The position numbers and the translations under genes are program-made. Source: Aspidapion aeneum (lineage: Eukaryota > Arthropoda > Insecta > Coleoptera > Brentidae). From it: a stretch of DNA of 64,000 nucleotides. Below are positions 30,498-41,931 of the stretch, piece by piece; positions within the stretch are counted from its first letter, which is position 1, and the number at the start of each line of letters is the position of its first letter. Under the pieces are notes generated by a model. It made no database searches. It saw only the letters and a program-made list of their open reading frames with translations, and was not told the origin of the DNA. The stretch lies in the NCBI GenBank assembly GCA_963576565.1, contig OY755038.1:179961452-180025451 (forward strand). The letters run 5' to 3'.

Positions 30498-31640
30498 AGT
30501 ATAAAATGGAAATAAATATATTTTATTTACCTCACTATCCTGATAACGGTAATTACCACTTATGATTGGACAAGCTAACCTATGCACGTATTAACGCTAA
30601 AAACTGCACTTAAAAGGTGTGGCTTTACTCAGGCGTGGCGATCTGTATTGAGAGATGTTGAAGGAATAAGAACAATTCGCGCTCGTTCGCTTAAAGCGCC
30701 TCTAGCGGTAGATATTTAGAAATTACAAACTGATAACGGTAATGACACTATACCAGGGTACGCGTATAAATTATTATTTTCTAAAAAAAATTAAGAATAA
30801 TATTTGCTTTTAACAAGCGGCGGTACATACTTATAAATAAATAAACATTAAACTAGACTTATAGGGCAATATTGTATTAAAATCGTATGATACATTAGGT
30901 TACTGTGGTTTAGTGGATGCAAACCTATGATAACTGAGTATGACGTTTGGGCCAGTCTTCCACAAATATTAGCAATAAATAGCAACTTAAGCATCAAACT
31001 AAATGTAGTGCTTTAGAGCAATATTGGAAGCAATTTTACTTGTACAAGAAATTTTATGCATAAAATATGTATAAAATGGAAAATAAATATATTTTATTAA
31101 CCTCACTATACTGACAACGGTAATTACAACTTATGATCGGACAAGCTTAGCCAATGCACGTATTAACGCTAAAAACTGCATATAACAGATGTGGCTTTAC
31201 TCGGGCGTTGCGATATCTGCATTGAGAGATGTTGAAAGAATACGAACAATTCGCGCGCGCTCGCTTAAGGCGCCTCTAGCGGTAGATATTTACGAATTAT
31301 AAACTGATAACGGTAATGACGCTCTACCAGGCTAAGCGTATAAAATGTTATTTAAAAAAAATGAGGAAATAATATTTGTTTTTAACAAACGGCGATACTT
31401 ATATATAGGTATATAAACATTAAACTAGACCTATAGAGCAATATAATGTTGGAATTCGTATGATATATTAGGTTTTTTTTATTTTAGTGAATGCAAACCT
31501 CTATCCGGTTATGATAACGGAGTATGATGTTTGGGCCAGTCTTACATAGATGTTAACAATAAATAGCAACTTCAGCATCAAACTAAATGTAGTGCTTTAG
31601 AGTAATATTGAAGGCAATTTTATTTGTACAAGAAAAATAA
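30498..31640. repeat. ~572-bp tandem duplication (two units)
   Basis: Unit A (about 30498-31050) and unit B (about 31068-31640) share, in order, ATATTTTATT-ACCTCACTAT, GATAACGGTAAT, GCGCCTCTAGCGGTAGATAT, a TTTGGGCCAGTCTT segment and TAAATGTAGTGCTTTAGAG. Divergence is visible but modest. Non-coding. It lies inside the orphan TIR element. Confidence 0.8.
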
Positions 31641-31789
31641 CTAACATACTAAACACTAATTTAATTTTGGATGGTAACATGAAAGGGGTATCCTTTTTCA
31701 ATAATGACCTAATAGTTATACATGTTCACTGGGTTATTTTGTCTGGTACAGGCAATTTTTTTTACGCTGCTGCTTGTGCGAGTCCGGGT

Positions 31790-32090
31790 CAGTGGCGAAT
31801 CAAGGGGGGGGGGGAGGGCAGAAGGGCCTGGCCCTCCCTCCTCCTTGACATAAAGCTTATAATTTTTAGTTTCAGAAAAAAAATAACCAATGCATAAGCC
31901 GCAAATTTTTGCCAAATATAAAATTTTTTTAAAATATTACCTAAAATATCATTTTTTTTTATTAAAACATTTTGTTTGCACATAGTGGTAAACTTTATAG
32001 CTAATTCTTATTAAATCCCGCAAAAAAAATTGTTTTGTGTTTTTTTCCCTCCTTGGTCCCTCCCCCCCAGACATCCTGGATCCGCCACTG
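31790..32090. mobile_element. hAT-like MITE, ~301 bp
   Basis: Termini CAGTGGCGAATCAAGG and, in reverse, CAGTGGCGGATCCAGG, both running into G-rich or C-rich tracts. CAGTGGCG termini are typical of hAT non-autonomous elements. Flanking 8-mers GTCCGGGT and GTCGGACT agree at five positions, a decayed target duplication at best. No coding capacity. Confidence 0.65.
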
Positions 32091-32395
32091 GTCGGACTTA
32101 CTGGCAAAGCCATTTTGTTTCAGGCTTATAAACCACGCATCTTCTTTTAAATGTTTTTTAAATAGTCTTTGTTCTTTGGATCCCATGTAACAGATCTATT
32201 TATGTAATTTTCAAATAGACAATACTTTTTCATCATTCATGGTATTTTTTTTTCTTTGAAGCGCATTGAACGACGACCGCCTATTGGCTAGTCGCGAATG
32301 GCTTGTTGCGGGCTCGCGATCATACCTTTTTCACGTCTACATTAGCGAATTGTTCGAGTCTCGAGGCTCGTGGCTCGGTAATGAGTACCCGGCTT

Positions 32396-33284
32396 TCAAC
32401 GGACACTGCTTATTTTCAATATTTAAATCGATATAAAAACAGTTTTTTGTACGGGATTAAGTTAAGTTTATTAGTTCAAGTATTATTTAAAATCATTCTG
32501 CAGTAGTTAAAGCTAGATAGATTTAAAAAACATACAATTTGAAGTGTAAAAGATTTATACTATTTGAAATTTTTAATAGAGAAAAATTTAGTTTGATGGT
32601 GCGTTGAACGCATGAGTGCATCCTTATAACAAACAACAAATAGAATTGTTTAACCTCAATTTTTCTGGTTTCAAAACACCAAAAACAAAAATAAATAAAT
32701 CATTTTAATTTTGCCAATGCTTAATTAGAACTGAAAATGAAGCTATTTTTACAATGTAATTGGAATGCTAAAATCCCTTTTCTACAACATCAATTATAAA
32801 CTGACCTTCTGAGTAAGTAATTTCATCATTTTATATTAACTAATTATTTTTGTAAAATAATTTATTGACGATATGTTATACATATACCTAGCTAATTTGT
32901 CTGTTTTCCTAGGACTTGACAAAACATTGCAACAAGAAAAATCGGTTTTTCTGTTATTAGACACTTATTGGAATAAAATTTGACCTTATTTTAAAATCGA
33001 CCGTATTGTGACAGATTTACATATCAAAAGCAGCTGCTTTCCTTCAAAATTCGGTCTATGTGTATTTAAGAACCGGATTTATTAGTGTCGGTTTTTATTA
33101 AATTAAAGTTAGCGACTTGGCTTTGGTATGTCAATTTTGAGAGGTCAGCTGTTAGTTTTATTTGTAAATGTATCAGAAAAAAGTCGACTCTAAAATAAAG
33201 TCAATTTTTATTCCAAGAAGTCCCTATTACGCCCTACAGTGTTTTCTTTATTATAAGTTTAAAGTAGCAGTAGCTTCGTTCCAT
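32396..33284. other. no gene recognised; AT-rich
   Basis: No coding or RNA feature supported. Sequence looks unique within the window. Confidence 0.5.
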
Positions 33285-33837
33285 CATCCCGTTCGACAGT
33301 CATAAAACCGTACGAAAAATCCAACTTTCGTTCCAGGTCGACGTTGTACTGTTATGGGACAGTCAGTTTTCCGTTCCAACAGGCCACTTATCGAGGACGC
33401 CTGCGCCTGCATTAGAAATGTTTGCATTTCACTCTGTTCTTTATCCGTGTTTATCTTATGTTGCACTGAAAAAATTGAATGTAAATTCTCATTCATATTT
33501 CTAGTTTAAATCACTTAAGATAAAAATACACCATCCATTTAGATTAAATTTACATTTGACTGAGAAAATTACAAAAAACAGTGAATAACGTAACAAATTA
33601 AAATGTAGGCAATTAATGAAGAATAAATTGAGTTTCACAACCAATTTTAACCCGTGAGCAAATGCCGGGAAAGCCACGTAAATAAAAAAAAATGAAAAAC
33701 TTACCTTTTGCGCGTATGGATGAACCGAACCAACCAACTTGAACTTGAACGATTGCAATATCTAGAGCATGTGTTGATTTTTTTGCAAGAGCCTCTTAAT
33801 TTTGACTTCTACAGGACTGCGGCATTTTCTATATATC
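33285..33837. repeat. interspersed repeat A, copy 1
   Basis: Matches 62212-62705 in the same orientation over most of its length. Anchors: GACAGTCATAAAACCGT, CGACGTTGTACTGTTAT, AAATTTACATTTG, AAATGCCGGGAAAGC and GCAAGAGCCTCTTAATTTT. A related block in reverse orientation occurs near 57545 and 59183. Apparent small open frames have no family match. Confidence 0.7.
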
Positions 33838-33857
33838 AGCGGTGCACCCAGCAATAT

Positions 33858-34571
33858 TGTCACGAATAGGGGGGCCGGGGCTGGTTACAGGTATTGCCCG
33901 GTCGTTAATTACCAGCCACTACCTTACAACCCCAATACTATTCGTTATTAACAATTTGTTTAAATGATACCGCGCCGGTCGAATCGATCTAACGGAGTTA
34001 TTTCAATTCGAGCCGACGGAAATCTTTGTTTAAAAACTAACGGATGCAGATTAAATAACACCTGTAGGGGGTTAAAAGATGTATTATAAAACTAAGAACC
34101 GATAAATGATACAACAAAGGTTGGTGAGTTGGCTATGGGGGCGACACCCGGACTTACCTGGAAACAACAGGATTTGCGGCCGGCTGGTTATCTAGGAACC
34201 CCAGTTCACGCCCAAATTATCGTCTGTCGATTACGTCACTCGATGTGGCCGCCCGCACTCACCCGGTCTTAACTTTTGTTATAAGGAAAAAAAGCCGAAA
34301 CTTTAGTTCCGCGAGGCGACGGCGATGCCTCGCCCCGCGGTATTTAGTTCTCCCGAGTCCCTGTCAGAAAAAAGCCCGGAAATATGCATTGCCCGCCTAT
34401 TTATAAACTATTTCTGCCAAATTGCAATAATAGTTATTGACGTCAATTGATTTATATCGACTTATAGGTTGTCCCAAAAAGTTAATGAATATAAAAATAA
34501 TAATTTTTAAGTTCCTTTTTAATTATTTGGGAAATATTGGTTTGATTTTATGTTAAGCGCCCTTCGTGACA
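33858..34571 (-). repeat. large element, 3' LTR
   Basis: Nearly identical to 52064-52773, the most visible difference being a short GACGGCGATGCC versus GACGCC expansion near 34320. Ends TGTCACGAA and CGTGACA form a short terminal inverted repeat. Confidence 0.9.
34396..34445 (-). promoter_or_regulatory. LTR promoter elements: TATA box and CRE-like site
   Basis: On the minus strand the palindrome TGACGTCA (34438-34445) lies about 30 bp upstream of TTTATAAATAG (34396-34407). This arrangement suits a pol II core promoter with an ATF/CREB-type site, and supports minus-strand transcription. The start would be expected near 34370. Confidence 0.5.
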
Positions 34572-34584
34572 TCCCCCCCTTTAC
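34572..34584 (-). promoter_or_regulatory. polypurine tract of the large element
   Basis: The minus strand reads GTAAAGGGGGGGA immediately before the 3' LTR's TG. This is the expected place and composition of the plus-strand DNA priming tract of an LTR retrotransposon. Confidence 0.65.
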
Positions 34585-37016
34585 TTAAAAATCGCCCCCG
34601 ATTTTGCCCCCATCGTTGGCCGTGGATGTTGCCTCCTTTTAGCCAACAATTTAAATACGAAAAAAAAAATTTTTGGTCACCTTAGCCTTCTACTTAAAAA
34701 TTTGCACTATTATTACCTTACTTTTTACATTTCATTTTTGTCTTATAAATTTCTATAATTATTTTTTCTGCCTCTCCCACATGTTGTTGTTTACACGTTA
34801 ACTTAATTAAATGCCCTATACCTTAAGATATTGTATACACTACCCCTCGCGTAAATTAAGTCACCCGCTTCTCGTATCGCAGTTAGGTATTCGGGCTCTT
34901 CTTACTATTTGCATCTCATTCTGTCCCGTGCTCGTCTTCTATAACTTTGTTTTTCATCCACTCAGATTCGTTTCTCATTCCTCTTACTGTCTTAGTTTGG
35001 GATTTCTTATGGATGATATTCGTGCGATTGTTGTGCTTTGTAGCACCTTTCGTGAAATCTCTGTCCATATCTATTCTGTCCCGTACTTGTCTTCTATAAC
35101 TTTGTTTTCTTCCACTCAGATTCGTTGAGTGAAGAAAAAAATATTCTATCCATTTCTCATCCCTCTTACTGTCTTAGTTTGGAACTTCTTATGGATGATA
35201 TTCGCATGATTGTTGTGCTTTGTAGCATCTTTCATGTAATCTCTGTCCATGTCTATTCTGTCCCGTACTTGTCTTCTGTTGAGCCCCTTGTATCCGTTTT
35301 GGTAGTTGGCTATCTACTCTATATAATATTGGTTTATTAGCTTTTACGATTCTGGTCACCCTAATCTATGTGTGGTGTTATTTGTCCCTTCCATACCAAG
35401 ATTTACTAAGTTCGGCCTTGGGCTGAAAGGGCTCGGACTCCCCTCAGTCGGTTTGCCTGCTGTTTTCGTTACCCTTTATTCGGGAGCTTGCTCTATTCTT
35501 GCAACTCGTTTTCGATGGTCATGGTAGGCTTTCTACCATTGTTTCGTCGATTTTTCTTTTAAGTCTTTCTTCGCTCTGTGACTACTCCTCTCATCTTTAT
35601 TAATCTTATTTGCCGTAGTCTTGATGGCTATCATCATATTGCTGGTTTTTGTTTCCATGTTCATTCTTATCGATCTGGTATCTCTGTTTTCTATTTGCCA
35701 AAGCCTAGTTCGTTGTCTTTGCCAAGAGAAAAAATAATGTTGTAACCTTGAATTTACTACTGCTGTCTTAACTTCTTAATTTTCGTGTCTTTTAATTGTC
35801 TTGATCGGGTTTTCGACTTTCTTATGTGAGTAGACAAAAAATAATGCGCGAGTTTCGGCTCTCGTGCCACTCGCGTTTTCTGTTATATTCTATTCCATTT
35901 TTGACAGGTTGGGTTTGATTTTCCTTCCTGTCCTTTATTTATGTCATTTGATCTTGTTCAGCGCTGTCGCCCGTGAGCCTGTTTTGCCTAGTTTATTCGA
36001 CGCATTTCCCCGTCGTGGGATATTTTGTTTTCTTCCCTTCCTTTCTGTGTACTTATTGGCTGTACACGAAAGAAAGTCTTCTGCCACCTTACGCTTGGCC
36101 ACGCTCCACTTCTGTACTGTCTTCCAAATACCTAACTTCATACATTTAGGGTCCCCCCTTTATTCGATCTTAAAAAACCCAATAACAACTTATTTTGTAT
36201 CTAATCCTAAGGACAACATGTGGGAGGTTCTACCCTTGTATGTTTGGCCTACTGTTTTACCCCCGTGTCAGGCAAGAACATCTTACCTCTTCTTTCCTAT
36301 TGCCTAACTTATTCTTCTTATTGTATTTTACCCTTTTATCTTATTCTTTACTGCTTAAATATCACCTATAATACTAACTAGACACGTATTTAACTTTTCA
36401 GGATCAGTCTTTTAACAAACATTGTTTTGAACAACCCTACTTAAATATTAATCAGATAAAAATTTTGTTTAATTTCTTTTTTCTCTCTCTCTTTTTTCTA
36501 ACTAGGTAAGTACTCTCAACCGTTTTACTTTGAATTCTCTAGGCGCCTTTCTCACATTTCCATGCCAATAACCTTGGCCTCTTCGCCACCTTCAATACTT
36601 TAGTAGGTCCTTTTAATCATTTTTACACTTAATTTTACTGCATCACTATCTTTACTTGTTCTATCCTTTAATACATAACACATGCATTGCATCCATCAAA
36701 CTGAATTCATTACAGTTAAACCTAATGCCTCTCGATAATTTTTCCCGGACTTTTATAATCTCAATCTCAATGTGTGTGTTGAGTTCACTTACAAGAAATG
36801 GTTAATTTTTAAGAGTCAGACTCATTACAGAAGAATCACGTAGTGCCCAATTTTGGTAACGCATACCATTTCAGCCTTCCTACTACTTCAATTTATCAGC
36901 ACTTGGAGTACCCCCTTTTTGGCGAGCATCCACAACTTACTGTTACAACCTCTGTGTCTCTAGCGCCTATTGCGATGAATTACTCTCACATTACAGAAGA
37001 ATCACGTAGTGCCCAA
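34585..37016 (-). other. large-element internal DNA, with repeats
   Basis: Non-coding interior. A ~181-bp direct repeat (about 34916-35290, just over two units) contains TCTTACTGTCTTAGTTTGG and TCTGTCCCGTACTTGTCTTC. A ~167-bp unit beginning CATTACAGAAGAATCACG occurs at 36822 and 36989, and the second copy continues beyond the BEL/Pao insertion at 44609. The 147-codon plus-strand frame at 35864-36307 has no recognisable domain and runs antisense to the element. Confidence 0.6.
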
Positions 37017-37879
37017 TGAAACGGGCCGAGTGTGTAATAGCTTCTTCGCTAAGGAGCTATGGAGCTACCACTCAATCGGACACCTACTGTAAACAATAGC
37101 GAGCGCGGCAACAACAGAAGCGTAATTTCAGCTGACGCAGTGAGGTGGGCGAACAACCCTTAATGGGTATGAAACGGAGAGAAAAGGAGTTAAAAAAGAG
37201 TTATGTTTGAAAAAAATTACTTACCTCGATGTTGTTTTCTTACAAAGGAAGGGTACCATGGGAATGGAGTAATCCTATGATGGTATGTCTTCGTTCGGCG
37301 TTGTTAACTCCTTGTTTAGCTTTTTATATGTTTTATGGTTTTAACCGCACTAATATCTTTAATGCACTGTTATGTTTTGCACGCGCGCGGCTTAACGATT
37401 TTGAGCTTTTGTTTAATTAGGTTTAGTTTGACACTAATTAATTCGGCAAGGGCCGTAGATTGATGCCACAGGGCGGCTATGATCAACCCTTTTTTCAGTA
37501 TGAGTCTGGCAGGGACAGACGGTTGAAGCACACTGTCTTCTAGTTGTTTTGTTGTTTTCCTCGTTCGCTTTTTTTTGACTCCACTCGATATAGGTATCGT
37601 ATTTTTAAATGGGTCAGTTTAAAGGAAATAGGAAAACGGAATATCAGGTGTGATAAACAAGGACACATCGAGATTGGTATGTAATAGAATTGCTCCAGTT
37701 TTAATTTTTAACGTTTTAAAGTCAAATAAACAAAAAACATATCTGGTTTTAATTATCCCAAGGTACCGAGTGGTATTTATAACACCGGGTTGAAATCAAA
37801 TTTCAAAAAATAAATAAATAAAATAAAATAAAAATGTTTTGTAGTTCAAAAACTTAACTAAGGGCGTGGAAACGAACCA
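37017..37879 (-). repeat. BEL/Pao 2, 3' LTR
   Basis: 863 bp, TG to CA. Partner of 43746-44608. The 63-codon frame at 37229-37420 is only a chance frame in the LTR and recurs in the other copy. Confidence 0.93.
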
Positions 37880-37915
37880 TTTCTCCCCGACCCTGAGAAC
37901 AGCCAGCGTGCTGTT

Positions 37916-40747
37916 CTAAGAAGCAATAGGCAATGGGCAAAGCTTTACCAATGGCCGTTTGAGTACGCCAGTGGCTGTTTGCACATTTGCTACCCTCGGA
38001 ACATTATCCTTGCCAGGAAATAATTCTATAATACGGCCTAGCAACCAATCTAGTGGGCAGCGATTCTCGTCCCGAATGAGAACTAAAGTTCCTATCTCCA
38101 CAGGGGAGGTCATGGAATCCGTCCATTTCGACCTTTGTTGTAGGGTGTGTAAATATTCACTAGCCCACCTTTTCCAAAAGTGATCATGCATTTGCAATAA
38201 CAAATTCCAACGCGAAAGCCGATTTATAGGAACGTCCGAGTAGTCGGGATCGGGCAAACACGTCGGAGGTTGCAAGTTTAGGAAATGTCCTGGGGTAAGC
38301 GCCGTAAAATCCGTAGGATCTGAAGAAATAGCTCCTATTGGTCGTGAGTTTAACACCGCTTCGATTTGAATTATGAAAGAATTAAGTTCTTCATAAGTCA
38401 GAGTCTGATTTCCCACGACTCGAGTCAAATGGGTTTTTGTAGACTTTATGTTGGATTTATAAATTCCACCGAAATGTGGACTGGCACTTGGCATAAAGTG
38501 CCAACGAATACCTTGCGCTGTCGCTGCGTCCGTGAAGATTTGCTTTAAGTAGTTCCAACCCCCCTGGAAATTTCCACCATTGTCAGAAAATATATCGCTC
38601 ACGTGACCTCTACGTGCGATCACACGCCGCAGCGCGGCCAGAAACGCTTCCGTCGTGAGTTCAGATACGAGCTCCAGGTGAACCGCGTGAACCACCACGT
38701 CAATGGCGAGCATAATGTAAGCTTTATAACAGCGCGCCTTACGAAGGCGCCCTAAGGTCACTGAGGAAGGACAGCAAAAATCTATCCCAATTTTTGAAAA
38801 AACCGGCGCTTGGCGCACTCGATAAACGGACAGATCCGTCATTGGAGGCTGATAAGCAACGGGCTTTGTTTTCCAACATGGCAAACATTTTGTAAGTATA
38901 CTTCGAATAACTTTTCGTGCGGATAATATCCAAAAGTTCTGCGCGATTATGCAATGCGTGGTGTGTATACCACAATGTAAATTTACCGTGTGAACATGAA
39001 AAATCAAGATTTTTGTCAATCGGCATTTACTAGGCAAAAGCAAAGGAAATTTTTTATCATATTCCAATTCCGAGTGGCATAGCCTGCCTCCGATTCGCAA
39101 ATAACCGTGAGGGTCTATGAAAGGTTTGAGTTTTTTAAACCACTTCGGCAACTCTTCTTGGTTCGTCAATTTTAAAATTTCCATTTCAAAATAGACCGAC
39201 TGTACATGTTTGGTAATAAAAAGTAACGCGGTTCTATATTCTACCAAAGTGATATATTTATAGCGAGGAATTTCAATTTTTTGTATCCTATCTCGAATTC
39301 GTAAAAGATAAGCGACAATCCTTTGTAATTTTAACAATGAACTATATTTTTCTAACAGGTCATTTATCAAAGGAGAATTAAAAATTTGAATCGCAAAAAA
39401 TATTTGGTTTTTTGCTTCTACCAAAACAAGGTCCGATTCATCCAGTGGGGATGAAATTGAAAAATCCCATTGTTCTTGGGGTGAACAAAGAAAGGAAGGG
39501 CCCTGCCACCATAAGGTGCAACTCAAAAGGTCGGAGGCGAACATCCCTCTGGTACCGCAGTCCGCAGGGTTGTTGGTACCGCTAATGTGAAACCAGTTTT
39601 GCGGGGGGACCTTTTCCTGTACAAATGAGACCCTATTGGCCACGTAACTTTTCCAGGAGTGGGGGGATTTTTGTAACCATTGTAAAGCTACCGCACTATC
39701 GGTAAAACAAAAAATGTCGCTAAATTGAAATTTCCGTGATAAATTGTTAACTGTAAAATCTATCAATTTGGCAAGTAGAACCATAAAACAAAGTTCTAAA
39801 CGCGGGATGCTTACCGTTTTAAGCGGCGCAACTTTGCTTTTGCTGCATAATAAATAATTTTTTATTGTATTGTTCTGATACGAGACTCGTACGTATATAA
39901 CAGCGAAATAAGCTTTTTCGGAGCTATCGCAAATATCAATATGACGTAATATTATAAGGTCCCGTAGCAAATTTAATTCCGATTGAAACTTTCTCCATTT
40001 TGCGGCTATGTCTTCAGGAACCTTTTGATCCCAAGAAAGTTTTAAAAGCCACAAATGTTGGATAAGTATTTTTGCCCAAATCGTAAGCGGAGTTAAAAAA
40101 CCAATGGGGTCGAAACATCGCGCTAGATTTGAAAACATGATTCGCTTGGTGCAACTTTGATCTTTGATATGATCAAACTGATAAAAAAAGGCATCAAAGG
40201 GAGGGTTCCAACGTAAGCCAAGAATTTTTAACGTATTCCGGCTATCCTCATCGAAGCAAAGGGCGTCGGTTTGGATTTGAGACTCTGGTAAGTCTGAAAG
40301 TATGTCAGGGTGATTGCTGGCCCATTTTCTTACTTCAAACCCAGCTCGAGAAAGTAAAGAAATTATTTGATTTTTCATCAAAATTAGGGTGTCCAGTGAA
40401 TCACTAGTTCCCAAGATATCATCTATATAAGAGGAATGAAGAATGAGCTCGGTTGCCAGGGGCAGATCCGAGTGATCGGTTGCTAACTGCTGCATGGTGC
40501 GCAACGCAAGGTAGGGCGAACAAGTGACGCCAAAAACAACAACATTTATTTCATAGTCTGAAATAGGATCTGAGGGATTAAAACGCCAAAGAATCCTTTG
40601 AAATTTTCTATCTTCTGGGCGCACTTCTATCATCCTGTACATAGCCCGTATGTCTGTAACAAAGATGTATTTTCCAAAGCGAAAATCGAGAAGCAATTTT
40701 ACAATAACATTTTGTAATTTGGGCCCCGTGTAGAGCGCATTTCTCAA
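37916..40747 (-). CDS. BEL/Pao 2 Pol: RT, RNase H, integrase
   Basis: 943 codons from an internal ATG; homologous coding extends upstream into an RIVYDAS-type RT motif but out of frame with protease. RT carries VFGVTCSPYLALRTM and YIDDILG near residue 110. The connection is FDPIGFLTPLTIWAK. RNase H includes HIDICDSSEKAYFA and FCFTDSAVALQWL. Integrase has an HHCC region (HCGIHTTHCII to CLPCW), Asp in GIDFCCPS and Asp in IFSDNGGNF. At the usual catalytic Glu site (family GLWEA) this copy has GIYKSNIKS, so the Glu appears replaced by Lys. The tail ends VKLCPLP. Confidence 0.92.
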   Translation of the reverse strand: MRNALYTGPKLQNVIVKLLLDFRFGKYIFVTDIRAMYRMIEVRPEDRKFQRILWRFNPSDPISDYEINVVVFGVTCSPYLALRTMQQLATDHSDLPLATELILHSSYIDDILGTSDSLDTLILMKNQIISLLSRAGFEVRKWASNHPDILSDLPESQIQTDALCFDEDSRNTLKILGLRWNPPFDAFFYQFDHIKDQSCTKRIMFSNLARCFDPIGFLTPLTIWAKILIQHLWLLKLSWDQKVPEDIAAKWRKFQSELNLLRDLIILRHIDICDSSEKAYFAVIYVRVSYQNNTIKNYLLCSKSKVAPLKTVSIPRLELCFMVLLAKLIDFTVNNLSRKFQFSDIFCFTDSAVALQWLQKSPHSWKSYVANRVSFVQEKVPPQNWFHISGTNNPADCGTRGMFASDLLSCTLWWQGPSFLCSPQEQWDFSISSPLDESDLVLVEAKNQIFFAIQIFNSPLINDLLEKYSSLLKLQRIVAYLLRIRDRIQKIEIPRYKYITLVEYRTALLFITKHVQSVYFEMEILKLTNQEELPKWFKKLKPFIDPHGYLRIGGRLCHSELEYDKKFPLLLPSKCRLTKILIFHVHTVNLHCGIHTTHCIIAQNFWILSARKVIRSILTKCLPCWKTKPVAYQPPMTDLSVYRVRQAPVFSKIGIDFCCPSSVTLGRLRKARCYKAYIMLAIDVVVHAVHLELVSELTTEAFLAALRRVIARRGHVSDIFSDNGGNFQGGWNYLKQIFTDAATAQGIRWHFMPSASPHFGGIYKSNIKSTKTHLTRVVGNQTLTYEELNSFIIQIEAVLNSRPIGAISSDPTDFTALTPGHFLNLQPPTCLPDPDYSDVPINRLSRWNLLLQMHDHFWKRWASEYLHTLQQRSKWTDSMTSPVEIGTLVLIRDENRCPLDWLLGRIIELFPGKDNVPRVANVQTATGVLKRPLVKLCPLPIAS

Positions 40748-40857
40748 ACTGACATGTCGCGGTGATGCGCATGCGCTAGCGTCGTAAACAATTCGTGCGG
40801 GAATTGTCGTGGACTCTTTTTTGCAGATTGCAAAATGAGGGATGTAGTAATAATTAT

Positions 40858-41931
40858 TTAATTTATTTCTTTAAGTAGGGGGGGAGCCACAGCGGTCATA
40901 TGTTTATTTTCCAAATAATCGCGCATAATGTCAGAATAAGCAGTGTACGAACTTTGGTTTTGTATTAGGCGTCGCTCCAAGGAATAAAATCTCTTTAATG
41001 CCATGGATCTAGAATCGCCAAAATCAGGGGAATTGATTTTAAATGGTAAGCCAACCATAAAACGCCCTTGGGGCGTAATTTTAGTAGTTTCTGAGAAAAA
41101 CTTATCACAGTATTTTTCTTCGGGGCTCAGACACTGCACCTCTGGCACATTTTCGACCTCCCAAAATTTTTGAAGAGTAATATCTAACTCTAGGTTAGCG
41201 GAATTGGTAAAAAATGTTTTTATTTGGCTATTTAAACCCGAACATGATAAAGTCTTTCCCAAAACCGTGTAGCCGAAATAAGTATTGACAAAAACAGGTT
41301 GATTCTGACCGAAAGAAATGATACCATCCCTTAAAATGTAGGGTACAATATCGTTACCCAAAAGCAACTGTACGAACCCAGGCTTTATAAAATTAGGGTC
41401 CGAAAGTTGAATATTTTTTAGTTGCGATATCTCTTTTAAGCCTAAATTGCATGGAGGTAATTTGTCGCATATTTTATCAATAATTATGGCATTGGAGCTA
41501 AAAGTTTCGGAAGAATCGTAAAGCGAACCAATAGTGAGCTGTATCCCCGATTTTGCAGATGTGGTCATCCTGTCTAGACCATGCAAAGATATGGCAACAT
41601 TGTATTTATGCAATCCTAATTTATTAGCACAAGATTTAGTAATAAATGTATTTTGCGCCCCTGTATCGAGAATGGCGCGAAAAGTTTGCCAATTTTGAAA
41701 GGCGTCTTTTATTTTTATTAAAACTGTTCCCAACATTGTTTCCTGGTCATTCAACATCATTCCTACCTGAGTTTTCTGACCTCCAGAAGGCCCCGCAGTT
41801 ACAGTGAGAGTCCCAGAGGAAGACTGAGAGTCCACGTGATCAGGCAAGGGGGTAGCCCCGGAGGAGAGGAAATGAAGAATGCGCTGTAGGCTGTGAGCAA
41901 TATTGGCAACGTTTCGACGAAGGGCACGCAT
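40858..41931 (-). CDS. BEL/Pao 2 aspartic protease region
   Basis: A 357-codon frame. Its start overlaps the gag frame in another phase. Catalytic motif FRAILDTGAQNTFITKSC at about residue 95. Later segments match BEL/Pao linkers: LLLGNDIVPYILRDG, GYTVLGKTL, GRFMVGLPFKINSPDFG. The frame ends at 40858, about 110 bp before the pol frame opens, implying one frame disruption. The protease would mature the polyprotein. Confidence 0.88.
   Translation of the reverse strand: MRALRRNVANIAHSLQRILHFLSSGATPLPDHVDSQSSSGTLTVTAGPSGGQKTQVGMMLNDQETMLGTVLIKIKDAFQNWQTFRAILDTGAQNTFITKSCANKLGLHKYNVAISLHGLDRMTTSAKSGIQLTIGSLYDSSETFSSNAIIIDKICDKLPPCNLGLKEISQLKNIQLSDPNFIKPGFVQLLLGNDIVPYILRDGIISFGQNQPVFVNTYFGYTVLGKTLSCSGLNSQIKTFFTNSANLELDITLQKFWEVENVPEVQCLSPEEKYCDKFFSETTKITPQGRFMVGLPFKINSPDFGDSRSMALKRFYSLERRLIQNQSSYTAYSDIMRDYLENKHMTAVAPPLLKEIN

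Larger units (their letters stand above)
29144..32395. mobile_element. orphan TIR element, ~3.25 kb
   Basis: The left end AAGCCGGGTACTCATTAACG (from 29145) and the right end (to about 32395) are inverted repeats sharing AGCCGGGTACTCATTA, CCACGAGCCTCGA and, further in, TTCGCTAATGT, over about 75-95 bp with mismatches. The flanks TTTTAA and TTTCAA may be a decayed short target duplication. No transposase is seen. Inside are the hammerhead element 29406-30295, a ~572-bp tandem duplication and a hAT-like MITE. Superfamily unassigned. Confidence 0.65.

Noticed and set aside
30541..31320. CTGATAACGGTAATTACC motifs in the 572-bp duplication as hammerheads
   Set aside because: They resemble the PLE motif's first half but no GAAA box or stem I partner follows.
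35864..36307. 147-codon plus frame in the giant element
   Set aside because: Antisense to the element, hydrophobic composition from pyrimidine bias, no domain.
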